A stretch of 64,000 bases of DNA from assembly GCF_002157145.1 (NCBI RefSeq), contig NZ_CP021361.1, positions 2,101,001 through 2,165,000 on the forward strand, read 5' to 3'. This document shows, in pieces, positions 1 through 9,671 of the stretch. Position numbers and translations under genes: made by a program. Position 1 is the first letter of the stretch, and each line of letters starts with the position of its first letter. The DNA is from Acidovorax carolinensis (GTDB taxonomy: Bacteria; Pseudomonadota; Gammaproteobacteria; Burkholderiales; Burkholderiaceae_C). Under the pieces are notes generated by a model. It did no database searches. It saw nothing but the letters and a program-made list of their open reading frames with translations, and had not been told where the DNA came from.

Positions 1-1147
1 TGGGCACCTGCAGTGCATCGCTGATCCATTGCGCCGTGGGCTCATCCAGCGGCTCGCCCGCCAGCCACAGCGCCTTGAGGGTGGAGACGTCGTATTTCTT
101 CAGCCACGAAGCATCGTGCTTTTTCAGCACCCGCACCGCCGTGGGCGCCGAGAACATGTGCGTGACCTTGTATTTCTCGACAATGCTCCACCACACGCCC
201 GCGTCGGGCCGCGTGGGCAGGCCTTCGTACATGATCGTGGTCATGCCAGCGATCAGCGGGCCATAGATGATGTAGCTGTGCCCCACCACCCAGCCGATGT
301 CGCTGGTGGCAAAGTAAGTCTGGCCCGCCTTCGCGTCGAAAATGTGCTTCATGCTGGCGGCCAGCGCCACGGTGTAGCCGCCCGTGTCGCGCTGCACGCC
401 CTTGGGTTTGCCGGTGGTGCCGCTGGTGTAGAGCGTGTAGCTGGGGTGGGTGGATTCCACCCATTCGCAGGGCACGCTGGCGTTCAGGTGCTGCGCGCGC
501 AGCGCCGCCCAGTCGTGGTCGCGGCCGGCGCGCATGGCCATGGGTGCCAGGCCCCGGTCCACCATGAGCACGGCGGCAGGCTTGTGTTTGGACAGCGCAA
601 TCGCCTCGTCCAGCAGCGGCTTGTAGGGCACGCCCTTGCCGCCGCGCGAGCCGGCGTCCGCGCTGACGATGGCCACGGGCTCGGCATCCTCGATGCGCGA
701 AGCCAGCGAGCCCGAGGCAAAGCCGCCAAACACCACCGAGTGCAGCGCACCGATGCGCACGCAGGCCAGCATGGCGAAGGCGGCCTCGGCGATCATGGGC
801 ATGTAGATGAGCACGCGGTCGCCCTTCCTCACTCCCAGGCTCTGCAGCACGGCGGCCATGCGCTGCACTTCGGCGTGGAGCTCGGCAAAGCTGTAGCTGC
901 GCTCGGTGTCGGTTTCGGTGGAGATGGCCACCAGCGCCGGCTGGCTGGCGCGGTCTTTCAGGTGGCGGTCGATCGCGTTGTGGCACAGGTTGGTGGTGCC
1001 GCCGACAAACCACTTCGCAAATGGCGGATTGCTGTAGTCGCAGATCTGCTGGGGTTGCGTTTGCCAGTCAATCAGTTTCGCCTGCTCGGCCCAGAAGGCG
1101 TCGCGTTGGTCGATGGACTGGCGGTAAAAGTCGGCGTAGCTGGGCAT
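1..1147 (-). CDS. prpE: Propionyl-CoA synthetase (propionate-CoA ligase), N-terminal part, cut by the window edge
   Basis: Adenylate-forming enzyme that activates propionate with ATP and CoA. Only the first 382 residues are in the window; the family is about 630 residues long. The AMP-binding P-loop YTSGTTGKPKG lies near residues 238-250 and is followed at once by VQRDTGGYTVALA, which is typical of PrpE; acetyl-CoA synthetases differ here. The start is ATG at 1147, preceded by GAGGAGA. The 3' end lies beyond base 1. The upstream neighbour on the same strand is an isochorismatase-fold gene, separated by a palindromic repeat, so co-transcription is uncertain. An acetyl-CoA synthetase is the only serious alternative. 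Confidence 0.88.
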   Translation of the reverse strand, partial: MPSYADFYRQSIDQRDAFWAEQAKLIDWQTQPQQICDYSNPPFAKWFVGGTTNLCHNAIDRHLKDRASQPALVAISTETDTERSYSFAELHAEVQRMAAVLQSLGVRKGDRVLIYMPMIAEAAFAMLACVRIGALHSVVFGGFASGSLASRIEDAEPVAIVSADAGSRGGKGVPYKPLLDEAIALSKHKPAAVLMVDRGLAPMAMRAGRDHDWAALRAQHLNASVPCEWVESTHPSYTLYTSGTTGKPKGVQRDTGGYTVALAASMKHIFDAKAGQTYFATSDIGWVVGHSYIIYGPLIAGMTTIMYEGLPTRPDAGVWWSIVEKYKVTHMFSAPTAVRVLKKHDASWLKKYDVSTLKALWLAGEPLDEPTAQWISDALQVP

Positions 1148-1263
1148 GGGGTGTCTCCTCGGCATCTCTCGCCCTGCAAGGGTTGCAGGTTTTGAATTCA
1201 TAATTATTCATGACGGGCTTGCGGGAAGCTGACGCAGCCCTGCCTTCACTATGCTATTTATTC

Positions 1264-1310
1264 AATAGCTACTAGCGCTTGATGAATAAGCGCTAGATGC
1301 CAAAAAGATC
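1264..1310. repeat. Dispersed palindromic element, copy 1
   Basis: Perfect 9-bp inverted repeat CTAGCGCTT/AAGCGCTAG (1272-1280 and 1288-1296) with a 7-base loop. It is flanked on the left by AATAGCTA and on the right by a GCCAAAAAGATC tail. It lies between the isochorismatase-fold gene and prpE. The same architecture recurs at about a dozen other places in the window. Confidence 0.8.
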
Positions 1311-1335
1311 CAAAATCACCAGCAAACCAGCGGAA

Positions 1336-1941
1336 CTACTTCACCAGCGCCAGAACCTCCTTGAACACGGGGTTTTCGCAACTGCGCAGCCACTCGAATG
1401 CCACCATCTCGGTGGTCACCAGCTCGGCACCCGCGCCAGCCAGGCGGTCGAAGGCGGCGTCGCGGTTGCGTTCGGTGCGCGAGCTGCAGGCATCGGTCAC
1501 CACCCACACCTCGAACTCATCCTCGATCAAATCCAGCGCGGTCTGCAGCAGGCACACATGGGCCTCGCAGCCGGCAATCACGATGGTGCCGCGCTCAGGC
1601 GTTTGCTGGGCGGGCTTTTGCAAATGCTTGGGCAGGCTGCGGGCATTGCCGCCCTGCTGGGGTTTTGCGGGCGGGCGCAGCCATTCGCCCAGGCCTTCTT
1701 CGGCGGCGCTGAAATGCATCTTGGCCAGTGTGTTCTGGCACAAGGCTCGCAGCGCGGCATCGTTGCCCCCCAGGCGCGAGGGATTTTGCTCGGTGCCCCA
1801 CACAGGCACTTCCATCAGCTGGGCCACTTTGGCCAGGCGCAGCGCATTGGCCAGCACGGCAGGGCCCTCAAAAATGGCGGGCATCAGGCGTTCCTGGTAG
1901 TCCACCAGAACGAGTTGGGATTCAGAGGCGTCGAGCAGCAT
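1336..1941 (-). CDS. Isochorismatase-fold cysteine hydrolase
   Basis: A 201-residue protein of the isochorismatase-like hydrolase family, probably a small cytosolic amidase or nicotinamidase-type enzyme whose substrate cannot be read from the sequence. The expected Asp-Lys-Cys triad is visible as D14 (VLVDYQERL), K74 (AKMHFSA) and a cysteine in AGCEAHVC (C125; C130 follows). Residues 90-115 form a Pro/Gln/Lys-rich insert not usual in the family core. The ATG start at 1941 gives full length. It lies between a PRPP-synthetase-like gene (57 bases upstream) and prpE on the same strand. Confidence 0.8.
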   Translation of the reverse strand: MLLDASESQLVLVDYQERLMPAIFEGPAVLANALRLAKVAQLMEVPVWGTEQNPSRLGGNDAALRALCQNTLAKMHFSAAEEGLGEWLRPPAKPQQGGNARSLPKHLQKPAQQTPERGTIVIAGCEAHVCLLQTALDLIEDEFEVWVVTDACSSRTERNRDAAFDRLAGAGAELVTTEMVAFEWLRSCENPVFKEVLALVK

Positions 1942-1998
1942 GGTGTCTTTCGAAAGCGGTCAGTGGCACGCGGAAGGCGCTGATTGTCGCAGCCCGGT

Positions 1999-2913
1999 TC
2001 AGGCTGGCAACAGCGAACGCAGCGCCCGCGCCAGAGGCTCGGCCATGGGCACGGCGTTGCTGGCGTGGGGAATGCAGTCGGTGCTCCACACCTCGCCCAC
2101 CCCGGCATCGTGCAGGGCCTGCAAGGCATCGCCGGCAAACAGCGCATGGGTGACGGCCACATCCACCGAGGCCGCGCCCGCCGCCCGCAGCAGCCGGGCC
2201 GCCTGGGCCAGCGTGCGGCCGGTGCTGGCCATGTCGTCCAGCAGCACCACGGCGCGCCCCTGGGCGTTGAGCGGCGGCAGCTCAATGGTCACTTCGCGGT
2301 CGCCGTGGCGCACCTTGGTGCATACGGCATGGTCAAAGCCATGGCGGGCGGCCGCCTGGGCAATCCACTGGGCCGACTCACCATCGGGCCCGACCAGCAA
2401 GGCACCCGGGCGCCGCTGCGCAATCAGGTCGGCCAGCGGTTCGGCACCGCTGAGCACGATGGCGTCGGGCACGGCAATCGCCTCCTGCAGCGTCGCCACG
2501 CGATGCAGGTGCGGGTCCACCGTGATGACGGCATCCACCAGCCCGGCCAGAAACCCACCGACCACCTGCTGGCTGACCACCTCGCCCGGCGTGAAGGCGA
2601 TGTCCTGCCGCATATAGGCCAGGTAGGGCGCCACCAGCGTGATGTGCCGGGCGCCCAGCGTGCGCGCGGCGCGGGCCGCCAGCAGCAGCTCCACCAGCTT
2701 TTCATTGGGGTCATGCAGGCTGCGCAGCAGCACCACATGGGGCGGCAGGCACCCTGCCCCATCCACGGGTAGCCTCAGTTTTAGCTCGCCATCGGGGAAC
2801 CGGTGGCGGTCGATCGTCTCCACGGGCAACTGTGCGGCTTGTCCGAGGCGCCGGGCGGCATCGGCCTCGTCCGCAAAATGCAGCAGGCAGGCCTGCAGGG
2901 GAGTAAGCGGCAT
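1999..2913 (-). CDS. Ribose-phosphate pyrophosphokinase homologue
   Basis: A 304-residue PRPP-synthetase-family protein. Visible motifs are RFPDGE near residue 40, a divergent YLAYMRQD where classical enzymes have YARQD, VDPHLHR around residue 140, and the PRPP-binding loop VVLLDDMASTGRT near residue 225. It is not the main housekeeping Prs, which is longer-looped and more conserved. It starts 2 bases after the stop of the phosphorylase gene, so the two are almost certainly translated from one message. The pairing suggests the two proteins share ribose-phosphate intermediates, but the actual reaction is an inference. Confidence 0.83.
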   Translation of the reverse strand: MPLTPLQACLLHFADEADAARRLGQAAQLPVETIDRHRFPDGELKLRLPVDGAGCLPPHVVLLRSLHDPNEKLVELLLAARAARTLGARHITLVAPYLAYMRQDIAFTPGEVVSQQVVGGFLAGLVDAVITVDPHLHRVATLQEAIAVPDAIVLSGAEPLADLIAQRRPGALLVGPDGESAQWIAQAAARHGFDHAVCTKVRHGDREVTIELPPLNAQGRAVVLLDDMASTGRTLAQAARLLRAAGAASVDVAVTHALFAGDALQALHDAGVGEVWSTDCIPHASNAVPMAEPLARALRSLLPA

Positions 2914-2915
2914 GG

Positions 2916-4514
2916 TCAGAACTCCACAAACACCTGGGGCACGGCATCGGCATCGCCCAGGCGATAGCCAATATCGCGGGCGCTGGCCTGCCGGGCAAAT
3001 TCGAGGTCGGCGGGGTAGCCGGCGTGCACGCGGTACAGCACATCACCCTGCGCCACCGTGGCGCCCAGCTTGTGCATGAGGTCAACGCCCGCGCCCTGCA
3101 CCTTGGGCGCCCCGGCCAGGCGCGCCACGCGGGCAATCTGGAAATTGTCGATGCCCACCACGGTGCCGCTCTCCGGTGCGCAGACCTCAAAGGTCAGCGG
3201 GCCCAGTTGCGGGTGCAGGTGATCGAACCCCTTGCTGCCCTGCGCGTTGATGATGTCTTCCATGCGCCGCAGCGCCCGGCCCGAGTCGAGAATGTCGCGC
3301 GCAATGGCATAGCCGTCGCCACCGCGCACGTCGGGGTCGCATTCAATCAGGCGGCCCGCCAGTCGCAAGGCCTTCTGGCGCAGGTCGTTGGGCGCGTCTG
3401 GGTCGTTTTGCAGCACGCGCATCACGTCACGCGCCTCCAGCACCGGGCCGATGCCGTTGCCCACGGGCTGGCGGCCATCGGTGATGACCACATCCAGCGA
3501 CAGGCCCATGCGCCGTGCCACATATTCAAACAGGCGGCGCAGGCGCTGGGCCTCGGGCATGGAGCGCACCTTGGCCGTGGGGCCGATGGGGATGTCGAGC
3601 ACCAGGTGGGTGGCGCCGGCGGCCACTTTCTTGGACAGGATGGACGCCACCATCTGCCCGGCCGAGTCGATCGACAGCGGGCGCTCCACGGAAATCAGCA
3701 CATCGTCGGCCGGGGAAAGATTGGCCGTGCCGCCCCAGGCGAGGCAGCCGCGGTAGTCGCGCACGATGTCGGCCAACTGCTCGAAGGGCAGCTCGACATT
3801 GGCCAGCACCTCCATGGTGTCGGCCGTGCCCGCCGGGGAGGTGATGGCGCGCGACGATGTCTTGGGGCACAGCATGCCGTGCGCCGCCACGATGGGCACG
3901 ACCAGCATGGTGGTGCGGTTGCCGGGAATGCCGCCGATGCAGTGCTTGTCGACCACCAGCGGCTCGTGCCAATCGAGCCGCCGGCCGCTGGCAACCATGG
4001 CGTCGGTCAGGAAGAATACCTCTTCGCGGTCGAGTTCGTCGCGGTTGCAGGCCACGACAAACGCCGTCAGCTCGATCTTGGAATAGTGGTGGCCGGCAAT
4101 GTCGCGCACGATGGCGGCGTAATCCGCCCGCGTCAGGCGCTCGCCAGCGATCTTGCGGAACAGCGCGCCCATCGACTCAGGGGGCTCGGCCTGCGTCACC
4201 GATACGGTGTGGCCGTTTTCCACGTCGAGCTGGGCAAAGGCGTCTTCCGACAGCCCGAGTTCGTTGCAGCCAACGATGGCGGCGTCGTCCACCACATTCA
4301 CGGTAGCCAGGATGTGGCGCCCGTTGGCGCGCACCTCGATCTTGGAAAGCGCCTGAAAGCCCTCGGCCCGGTACACCGCGCAATCGCGGTGCAGGTAGGC
4401 GACGTTTTCGCGCCAGGTGTCGATGGCGACACGGCGCAGCGCCAATTGCGAGGGGATCTGGCTGGAAACGGGTGCAGCGGGAACGTCCCGCGGTTCGCTG
4501 GTCTCAATGTGCAT
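2916..4514 (-). CDS. Archaeal-type AMP phosphorylase / putative thymidine phosphorylase
   Basis: A 532-residue nucleoside or nucleotide phosphorylase with the long N-terminal extension of the archaeal-type family; ordinary DeoA is about 440 residues. Core motifs are [14 protein letters not shown] (near residue 190) and [19 protein letters not shown] (near residue 215), which bind phosphate and base. In archaea this family splits AMP to ribose-1,5-bisphosphate; in bacteria it is often annotated as thymidine phosphorylase. Which substrate is used here cannot be told from sequence alone. ATG at 4514. First gene of a two-gene unit with the PRPP-synthetase homologue. Confidence 0.85.
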   Translation of the reverse strand: MHIETSEPRDVPAAPVSSQIPSQLALRRVAIDTWRENVAYLHRDCAVYRAEGFQALSKIEVRANGRHILATVNVVDDAAIVGCNELGLSEDAFAQLDVENGHTVSVTQAEPPESMGALFRKIAGERLTRADYAAIVRDIAGHHYSKIELTAFVVACNRDELDREEVFFLTDAMVASGRRLDWHEPLVVDKHCIGGIPGNRTTMLVVPIVAAHGMLCPKTSSRAITSPAGTADTMEVLANVELPFEQLADIVRDYRGCLAWGGTANLSPADDVLISVERPLSIDSAGQMVASILSKKVAAGATHLVLDIPIGPTAKVRSMPEAQRLRRLFEYVARRMGLSLDVVITDGRQPVGNGIGPVLEARDVMRVLQNDPDAPNDLRQKALRLAGRLIECDPDVRGGDGYAIARDILDSGRALRRMEDIINAQGSKGFDHLHPQLGPLTFEVCAPESGTVVGIDNFQIARVARLAGAPKVQGAGVDLMHKLGATVAQGDVLYRVHAGYPADLEFARQASARDIGYRLGDADAVPQVFVEF

Positions 4515-4613
4515 GGGCAGCAGACTACACCGGAAATGCCCCTGCCGAAATCGGAAAGCAATTCAAATCAACGACTTGCGCAGAACACCGGATTCCAGGC
4601 CTGTAAGAAAAGC

Positions 4614-5195
4614 ATGTTACCCTCCGCCCCCATGTCCCGTTGGTTCATTGCCTTACTTCTCACCTGCGCCTCTGCCGCCCAAGCTGCCCCTTCAGCGGCA
4701 TCCCCCGAGGACATCGAGCGTTTTCTGGCCGACAAAGGGTTGATTTCCCAGCTCGATGAAGTGCGCCATTCCGTCGCAGACAAAGCCCATGTGGTCGCAG
4801 ACCGCACCGCGGATCTGATCGGCAACGCCATGGGGTTCATCGGAGTGCCCTACCGCCGCGGCGGCACCACCGCCACGACCGGGTTTGATTGCAGCGGATT
4901 CGTGCGCGCGGTATACGAAAAAACCGTGGGCATGGTCCTGCCCCGCAAGGCCGACCAGCAAGCCGCCAGCACCGAAATCATTGACAAGAAAGAGCTGCAA
5001 CCCGGCGATCTGGTGTTCTTCAACACCATGCGCCGCGCCTTCAGCCATGTCGGCATCTACGTGGGCGACGGCAAATTCATCCATTCACCGCGCTCGGGCA
5101 GTGAAGTGCGGGTGGAAGACATGCGCCAGTCGTACTGGCAGCGCCGCTTTGATGGCGCCCGCCGCGTCACGGTGGAAGCCAAGGCCCAGCCCTGA
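4614..5195 (+). CDS. NlpC/P60-family cell-wall peptidase, secreted
   Basis: Exported papain-like peptidase expected to cleave peptidoglycan stem peptides. It has an N-terminal signal peptide (hydrophobic FIALLLTCASAAQA). A short helical stretch (about residues 30-70) precedes the NlpC/P60 domain, which carries catalytic C93 in GFDCSGFV and the His in FSHVGIYVGDGKFIHS. 193 residues from ATG 4614, which has AAGAAAA upstream. ATG 4632 is an alternative that gives the more usual MSRW start but lacks a ribosome site. Divergent from the phosphorylase gene. Confidence 0.85.
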   Translation: MLPSAPMSRWFIALLLTCASAAQAAPSAASPEDIERFLADKGLISQLDEVRHSVADKAHVVADRTADLIGNAMGFIGVPYRRGGTTATTGFDCSGFVRAVYEKTVGMVLPRKADQQAASTEIIDKKELQPGDLVFFNTMRRAFSHVGIYVGDGKFIHSPRSGSEVRVEDMRQSYWQRRFDGARRVTVEAKAQP

Positions 5196-5243
5196 GCCTG
5201 CACCCGCAGCGCTGCCTGCGCGCAGCAGCGCCGCCCCAACCGG

Positions 5244-5618
5244 TCATGGTGCGACCGTCGTCACCGTTTCAGTGCTTCGTATCGGACCACCCGTGATATT
5301 CACGGGCCCGAGGCCAGGATTGGTGCGCATGGCGCGTGCATTGGCCATGTCCTGCTGGTAGCGAGACCGGGCCTCAGCCTCGCAACCCTTGCGTTCCTTG
5401 CCCTGGGGCATCGCCCGGCACTCCTCCAGGCTGACTTTCAGCCCGCCGCCCGCCTCGCGGATGGCTGACTGGTACCGCTGCTGGGCAGTGGTGTCCGGGA
5501 CGGCACCACGCGCCAGCGATGCTTCCTCGCCCGCTTGGGCAAAGGCGGGTGCCGAAAAAACACCTGCCGCCACCCACGCAGCGGCGGCCAACAGGCCAGA
5601 GGCCGAATAGTTCTTCAT
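5244..5618 (-). CDS. Small secreted protein of unknown function
   Basis: A 124-residue protein. The first 28 residues are a signal peptide (LLAAAAWVAAGVFSAPAFAQA). The mature part is charged and helical, with two cysteines (EECRAMP and KGCEAEA) that could form a disulfide in the periplasm, and ends in a Thr/Val-rich tail. The start is ATG 5618, preceded by AAGGAAA; a longer open frame runs upstream but has no such site. I do not recognise the family. It is convergent with the NlpC/P60 gene, 48 bases away. Confidence 0.7.
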   Translation of the reverse strand: MKNYSASGLLAAAAWVAAGVFSAPAFAQAGEEASLARGAVPDTTAQQRYQSAIREAGGGLKVSLEECRAMPQGKERKGCEAEARSRYQQDMANARAMRTNPGLGPVNITGGPIRSTETVTTVAP

Positions 5619-5890
5619 GCAATTTCCTTGGAAGTCCATCAGTAGCCCAGACTGTAGGCGCGCGGCACGGGCGCACCCATAGTCCCGTTCCCAGGCAGAG
5701 CGCAGGCCCGAAGCGCGCGGGCATGTCGGACAAGGCCCACACGCATTTCCCTGGCAGGCCGCGACATGCCGCGATGCAAGCCCCATATCCGTCGGGCAAT
5801 AGATTGACTCGATGCGCAAGGTCTTGTCTGACACGCGCGGCTGGTGAATCTGTCATACAGTGCCACTCATCTTCATTACCAGGTGCTGCC

Positions 5891-6142
5891 ATGCTCTCAA
5901 TCCTCGGGACTCTCATCGTCGGCCTCGTCGTTGGCTTCATTGCGCGGGCGCTCAAGCCCGGCGACGACAAGATGGGCTGGATCATGACGGCGTTGCTCGG
6001 CGTGGCGGGCTCGTTTCTGGCCAGCTACGTGGGGGCCGCCATGGGCTGGTACACCCAGGGCGCACCGGCAGGCTGGATCGCCTCGGTGATCGGCGCCGTG
6101 GTGTTGCTGGCAATTTACAGCCTGGTCCGAAGCAAGACGTGA
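5891..6142 (+). CDS. GlsB/YeaQ/YmgE-family (transglycosylase-associated) small membrane protein
   Basis: An 83-residue inner-membrane protein with three hydrophobic segments (about residues 3-19, 29-46 and 58-78). It has the family's features: GLVVGFIARALKPGDDKMGW after the first helix and a Gly/Ala-rich second helix. Members are often linked to general stress, but their biochemical role is unknown. ATG 5891. The 272 bases upstream, back to 5619, contain no other gene I can support. Confidence 0.85.
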   Translation: MLSILGTLIVGLVVGFIARALKPGDDKMGWIMTALLGVAGSFLASYVGAAMGWYTQGAPAGWIASVIGAVVLLAIYSLVRSKT

Positions 6143-6184
6143 TTGCAGGCAAGCTCGCGGCACTTCAGGCCAGGCGCCCTACCC

Positions 6185-6688
6185 ATGCCATCCGCCCGCC
6201 AAATGGCCGCTGACAACCCTGAGCTGGCTGCGGCCGTGCAGCGCAGCCGCCGCCTGCTGCACCGGCGTGCCCTGGTGGCGGCTGCGGCCAGCGCGGTGCC
6301 GGTGCCGGGGCTGGACTGGGCGGTCGACGCGGCCTTGCTCTCCCGCCTTCTGCCGCAAATCAATTCCCAGTTTGGCCTGACCCCCGAACAGCTCGACCAG
6401 CTGGACCCCAAAAAGCGCGAGCAGGTGCAAAAAGCGGTGACGCTGGTCGGCTCGGTGCTGATCGGCAAGTTCATCACCAAGGAGCTCGTGCTGCGCGCCA
6501 CCCGCACGGTGGGCCTGCGCCTGACCACCAAGCAGTTGGCCAAATACGTGCCGCTGGCAGGCCAGGCGGTGGCGGCGACGGTCGGCTATGCCACCTTGCG
6601 CTACCTGGGCGAGCAGCATCTGCGCGACTGTGTGCAGGTCGTGCAACAGGCCCAGTTGCGTTTGCCGGCTCCTGCCGGTCGCTCCTGA
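6185..6688 (+). CDS. Conserved hypothetical protein with hydrophobic helices (DUF697/EcsC-like)
   Basis: A 167-residue protein. An Arg-rich segment (RSRRLLHRR) is followed by a hydrophobic AAAASAVPVPGLDWAVDAALL stretch, then a polar helix (LTPEQLDQLDPKKREQ) and two more hydrophobic helices. The VPVPGLDWAVD pattern resembles DUF697/EcsC-type membrane-associated proteins, but I am not sure of the family. ATG 6185 was preferred to the in-frame TTG at 6143, which would start directly after the preceding stop. It follows the YeaQ-like gene and may share its message. Confidence 0.6.
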   Translation: MPSARQMAADNPELAAAVQRSRRLLHRRALVAAAASAVPVPGLDWAVDAALLSRLLPQINSQFGLTPEQLDQLDPKKREQVQKAVTLVGSVLIGKFITKELVLRATRTVGLRLTTKQLAKYVPLAGQAVAATVGYATLRYLGEQHLRDCVQVVQQAQLRLPAPAGRS

Positions 6689-6689
6689 A

Positions 6690-6712
6690 AAAATAGCTAT
6701 CAGCGCATACGG
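6690..6712. repeat. Partial copy of the palindromic element
   Basis: AAATAGCTATCAGCGC, the left half of the dispersed element, directly after the stop codon at 6688. The right arm is missing or too diverged to call. Confidence 0.45.
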
Positions 6713-6833
6713 CGATTTGGGGCAACGCGTTTTTCGCCATATACCCGTCGCGTCCCAGGTTGGCGCACGGGGTTCTACCCGCGCCGCCACCGGGCAATAT
6801 CCGGCACCCGGCCACAAGGCAAAATTGCAGCCC

Positions 6834-9668
6834 ATGGCTACCGCTGGCAACAACGCCCCTTCCTCCTCCCGCCCACATGCTGCGGCGCGCGAAAAGGCCG
6901 TGGCGATGTGGCTCCAGGCACTGCGCAGCCATGCCGATGCCGCCACCCTGAAAGCGCTCGCACCGCTGTCGGGCGCGGAAGCCGCCCGCGTCATGGCCTT
7001 GCTGCGCGAGGAAACACCGTTAGCGGCACCGCCTGCCCTTGAATCCGCGCCCACCGACCCGCCCGGGCTTCTTGTGCACGGGCAGTTCTGCCCCCGCATC
7101 ACCCTCATGACTCTGGGCCGGGGCGACGGCCTGCTGGGCCTGCAACCGCAGGGCAAGCTGGGCCCACGCGGTGACAGCGTGACGCTGGTGCAGATCGACT
7201 GGACCTACCGCACCGACGGTGGCGCCACCTGGCAAACGCCCGCGCCCACATCCATCCTCAACGCCCGCCCCGCCGCGGTGCAAGACCTGTTTGACACCGG
7301 CGGCCCCGTGGTGCGCATGCAGCGCAACCTGGCGGCTGAATCGGACGCCATGGACCGCGTGTGGGACTTGGGCCTGATCCCCGTGGACGCCACCAAGCTG
7401 CAATGGCGCCACCGCGCCGCCGCCGCCACGCTGGGCCCCGTGTGGACGCTGGCGCAGGAGGCGCACTTTGGCGACTTCTGGGCCGAGCAAATCCCGCAGC
7501 TGCGCGCCGAGGGCTGGAGCGTGGTGGTGCACCCCGGCTTTGCACATGAAAGCGTGCCCGTGCAACGCTGGAAGCTGCACATCGCCCCCGACACCGGCGA
7601 GCTGCTGGGCAAAGAGGTAGCTGGCCCGCTGGCCGAGCGCCAACGCCCCGTGCAAAAGCTGCAACTGCCCGAGCGCGAAGGCGCCTGGCTGCTGAGCTTG
7701 GGGCTAGAGATTGACGGCGAAACGCTGGACCTGGCCCCCCTGCTGGCCGACCTGCTGCGCCGCGACGCCCGCTGGCTCAACGCGCGGCAGATGGCGGCCA
7801 TCGACGACATCGCCATCATTTCACTGCGCGCGCCCGGAGGTAAACGCATCGACGCGCCCGCCGGGCCGCTCAAGGCCATCGTGGGCGCCATGGTGGACCT
7901 GCTGACCGACCCTCTTCGCAATGCAGGCAAACAACTGAAGGATGGCGACCCGCTGCGTCTGGGCGCCTGGGAGGCCCGCCGCGTCGAAGCCCTGCGCGCC
8001 GGGCTGCTGCAGGCCCACCGCGTGGGCACGGTGAACGGGTGGAACAACGACTGGCAACTGCAGGGCGATGCTGGCCTCGCGCAACTTGCCAAGCGCCTGC
8101 ACAACATTGGCACCCCGCAGCCGGTGGCTGCGCCGCAGGGCTTGCAGTTGCAACTGCGCCCCTACCAACTCGAAGGCCTGGCCTGGCTGCAATACCTGCG
8201 CGCCCAGGGCCTGGGCGGCATCCTGGCCGACGACATGGGTCTGGGCAAAACCGCACAGGCACTGGCCCATGTGCTGGCCGAAAAGGAGGCCGGGCGCCTC
8301 ACCCGCCCCGCCCTGGTGGTGCTGCCCACCTCGCTGCTCTTCAACTGGCAGGCCGAGGCAGCGCGCATGGCGCCCGGCCTGCGCGTGCTGGCGCTGCATG
8401 GCGCGAGCCGGGGCCAGCGCTACCGGCAAATTGCCGACCATGATCTGGTGCTGACGACCTACCCGCTGCTCTGGCGCGACGTGGAGGCGCTGGCCGCACA
8501 GCCGTTTCACCTGCTGATCCTGGACGAGGCGCAGTTGGTGAAAAACGCCGGCAGCCGCAGCGCCCGCGCCCTGCGCCGCCTGCAGGCCCCGCACCTGCTG
8601 TGCCTGACCGGAACACCGCTCGAAAACCACCTGGGCGAGCTGTGGGCGCAGTTCGACTTCTTGATGCCGGGCTTTCTGGGCGATATGCGCAGCTTCAACG
8701 CCCGCTGGCGCAAGCCCATCGAGGAAAACGGTGAAACCCTGCGTGCCCAGCTGCTGGCCCAGCGCGTGCGCCCCTTCATCCTGCGCCGCCGCAAGCAGGA
8801 CGTGGCCACCGAACTGCCGCCGCGCACCGAGACCATCCTGCGCGTGCAATTGCAAGGCAAGCAGCGTGAGCTGTACGAGGCCGTGCGCACCACGGCCGAC
8901 AAGCAGGTGCGCCGCGCACTGGAGCGGCAGGGTTTTGAAGGCTCGCAAATCGCCATCCTGGACGCGTTGCTCAAGCTGCGCCAAGTCTGCTGCGACCCAC
9001 GATTGGTCAAAGGCACCACGAAAACGGCGCACTCGATGGAGCGCGCCAAGCTCGAACTGCTGGCCGACCTGCTACCCGCCCTGGTCGATGAAGGCCGCCG
9101 CGTGCTGGTGTTCTCGCAGTTCACCGAGATGCTCGGCTTGGCGGCCGAGCTGCTCGAGACCCTGGCCCTGCCCCACCTCACCCTCACCGGCCAGACGCCA
9201 CCCCGCCAGCGCGGCGCGGTGGTGCGGCAGTTCCAGGCGCAGGACGAGGCCAGCGCCCCCATCCTGCTCGCCAGCCTCAAGGCCGGGGGCCTGGGCCTGA
9301 ACCTCACGGCCGCCGACACGGTGATCCACCTCGACCCGTGGTGGAACCCCGCCGTCGAAGAACAGGCCACGGCCCGCGCCCACCGCATCGGGCAGGACCA
9401 GCCGGTGTTTGTCTACAAGCTCGTGGTGGAAGGCAGCATCGAAGAGCGCATGCTGGAGCTGCAGGCCCGCAAGGCCGCGCTGGCCCAGGGCGTGCTGGGC
9501 CACGACGCCGAGGGCGCCATCAAGTTCAGCGAGGCCGACCTGCACGCCCTGCTGGCCCCTTTGAGCGAGCCAGCGAACAACCCGCTCGGCATTTCGGACG
9601 AAGACACGCTGCGCTGGGGCGGCACGGGCCAGCGGCGGCCCCGGCCATTGCAGCCACCCGAAGTTTGA
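6834..9668 (+). CDS. SNF2/RapA-family DNA-dependent ATPase (DEAD/DEAH helicase)
   Basis: A 944-residue Swi2/Snf2-type motor that remodels or translocates on DNA. An N-terminal region of about 440 residues precedes helicase lobe 1: GILADDMGLGKTAQ (Walker A, near residue 466), ILDEAQLVKN (near 562) and LTGTPLENHLGELW. Lobe 2 follows, with VFSQFTEMLG (near 758), GGLGLNLTAADTVIHLDPWW and RAHRIGQ. All seven motifs look intact. ATG 6834 is the first plausible start; the open frame extends further upstream without one. It is followed by alkB and an EVE-domain gene on the same strand, which suggests nucleic-acid maintenance. Confidence 0.9.
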   Translation: MATAGNNAPSSSRPHAAAREKAVAMWLQALRSHADAATLKALAPLSGAEAARVMALLREETPLAAPPALESAPTDPPGLLVHGQFCPRITLMTLGRGDGLLGLQPQGKLGPRGDSVTLVQIDWTYRTDGGATWQTPAPTSILNARPAAVQDLFDTGGPVVRMQRNLAAESDAMDRVWDLGLIPVDATKLQWRHRAAAATLGPVWTLAQEAHFGDFWAEQIPQLRAEGWSVVVHPGFAHESVPVQRWKLHIAPDTGELLGKEVAGPLAERQRPVQKLQLPEREGAWLLSLGLEIDGETLDLAPLLADLLRRDARWLNARQMAAIDDIAIISLRAPGGKRIDAPAGPLKAIVGAMVDLLTDPLRNAGKQLKDGDPLRLGAWEARRVEALRAGLLQAHRVGTVNGWNNDWQLQGDAGLAQLAKRLHNIGTPQPVAAPQGLQLQLRPYQLEGLAWLQYLRAQGLGGILADDMGLGKTAQALAHVLAEKEAGRLTRPALVVLPTSLLFNWQAEAARMAPGLRVLALHGASRGQRYRQIADHDLVLTTYPLLWRDVEALAAQPFHLLILDEAQLVKNAGSRSARALRRLQAPHLLCLTGTPLENHLGELWAQFDFLMPGFLGDMRSFNARWRKPIEENGETLRAQLLAQRVRPFILRRRKQDVATELPPRTETILRVQLQGKQRELYEAVRTTADKQVRRALERQGFEGSQIAILDALLKLRQVCCDPRLVKGTTKTAHSMERAKLELLADLLPALVDEGRRVLVFSQFTEMLGLAAELLETLALPHLTLTGQTPPRQRGAVVRQFQAQDEASAPILLASLKAGGLGLNLTAADTVIHLDPWWNPAVEEQATARAHRIGQDQPVFVYKLVVEGSIEERMLELQARKAALAQGVLGHDAEGAIKFSEADLHALLAPLSEPANNPLGISDEDTLRWGGTGQRRPRPLQPPEV

Positions 9669-9671
9669 GCG

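Noticed and set aside
3024..4613. Long upstream extension of the NlpC/P60 frame
   Set aside because: It is antisense to the phosphorylase gene. The signal peptide and ribosome site place the real start at 4614 or 4632.
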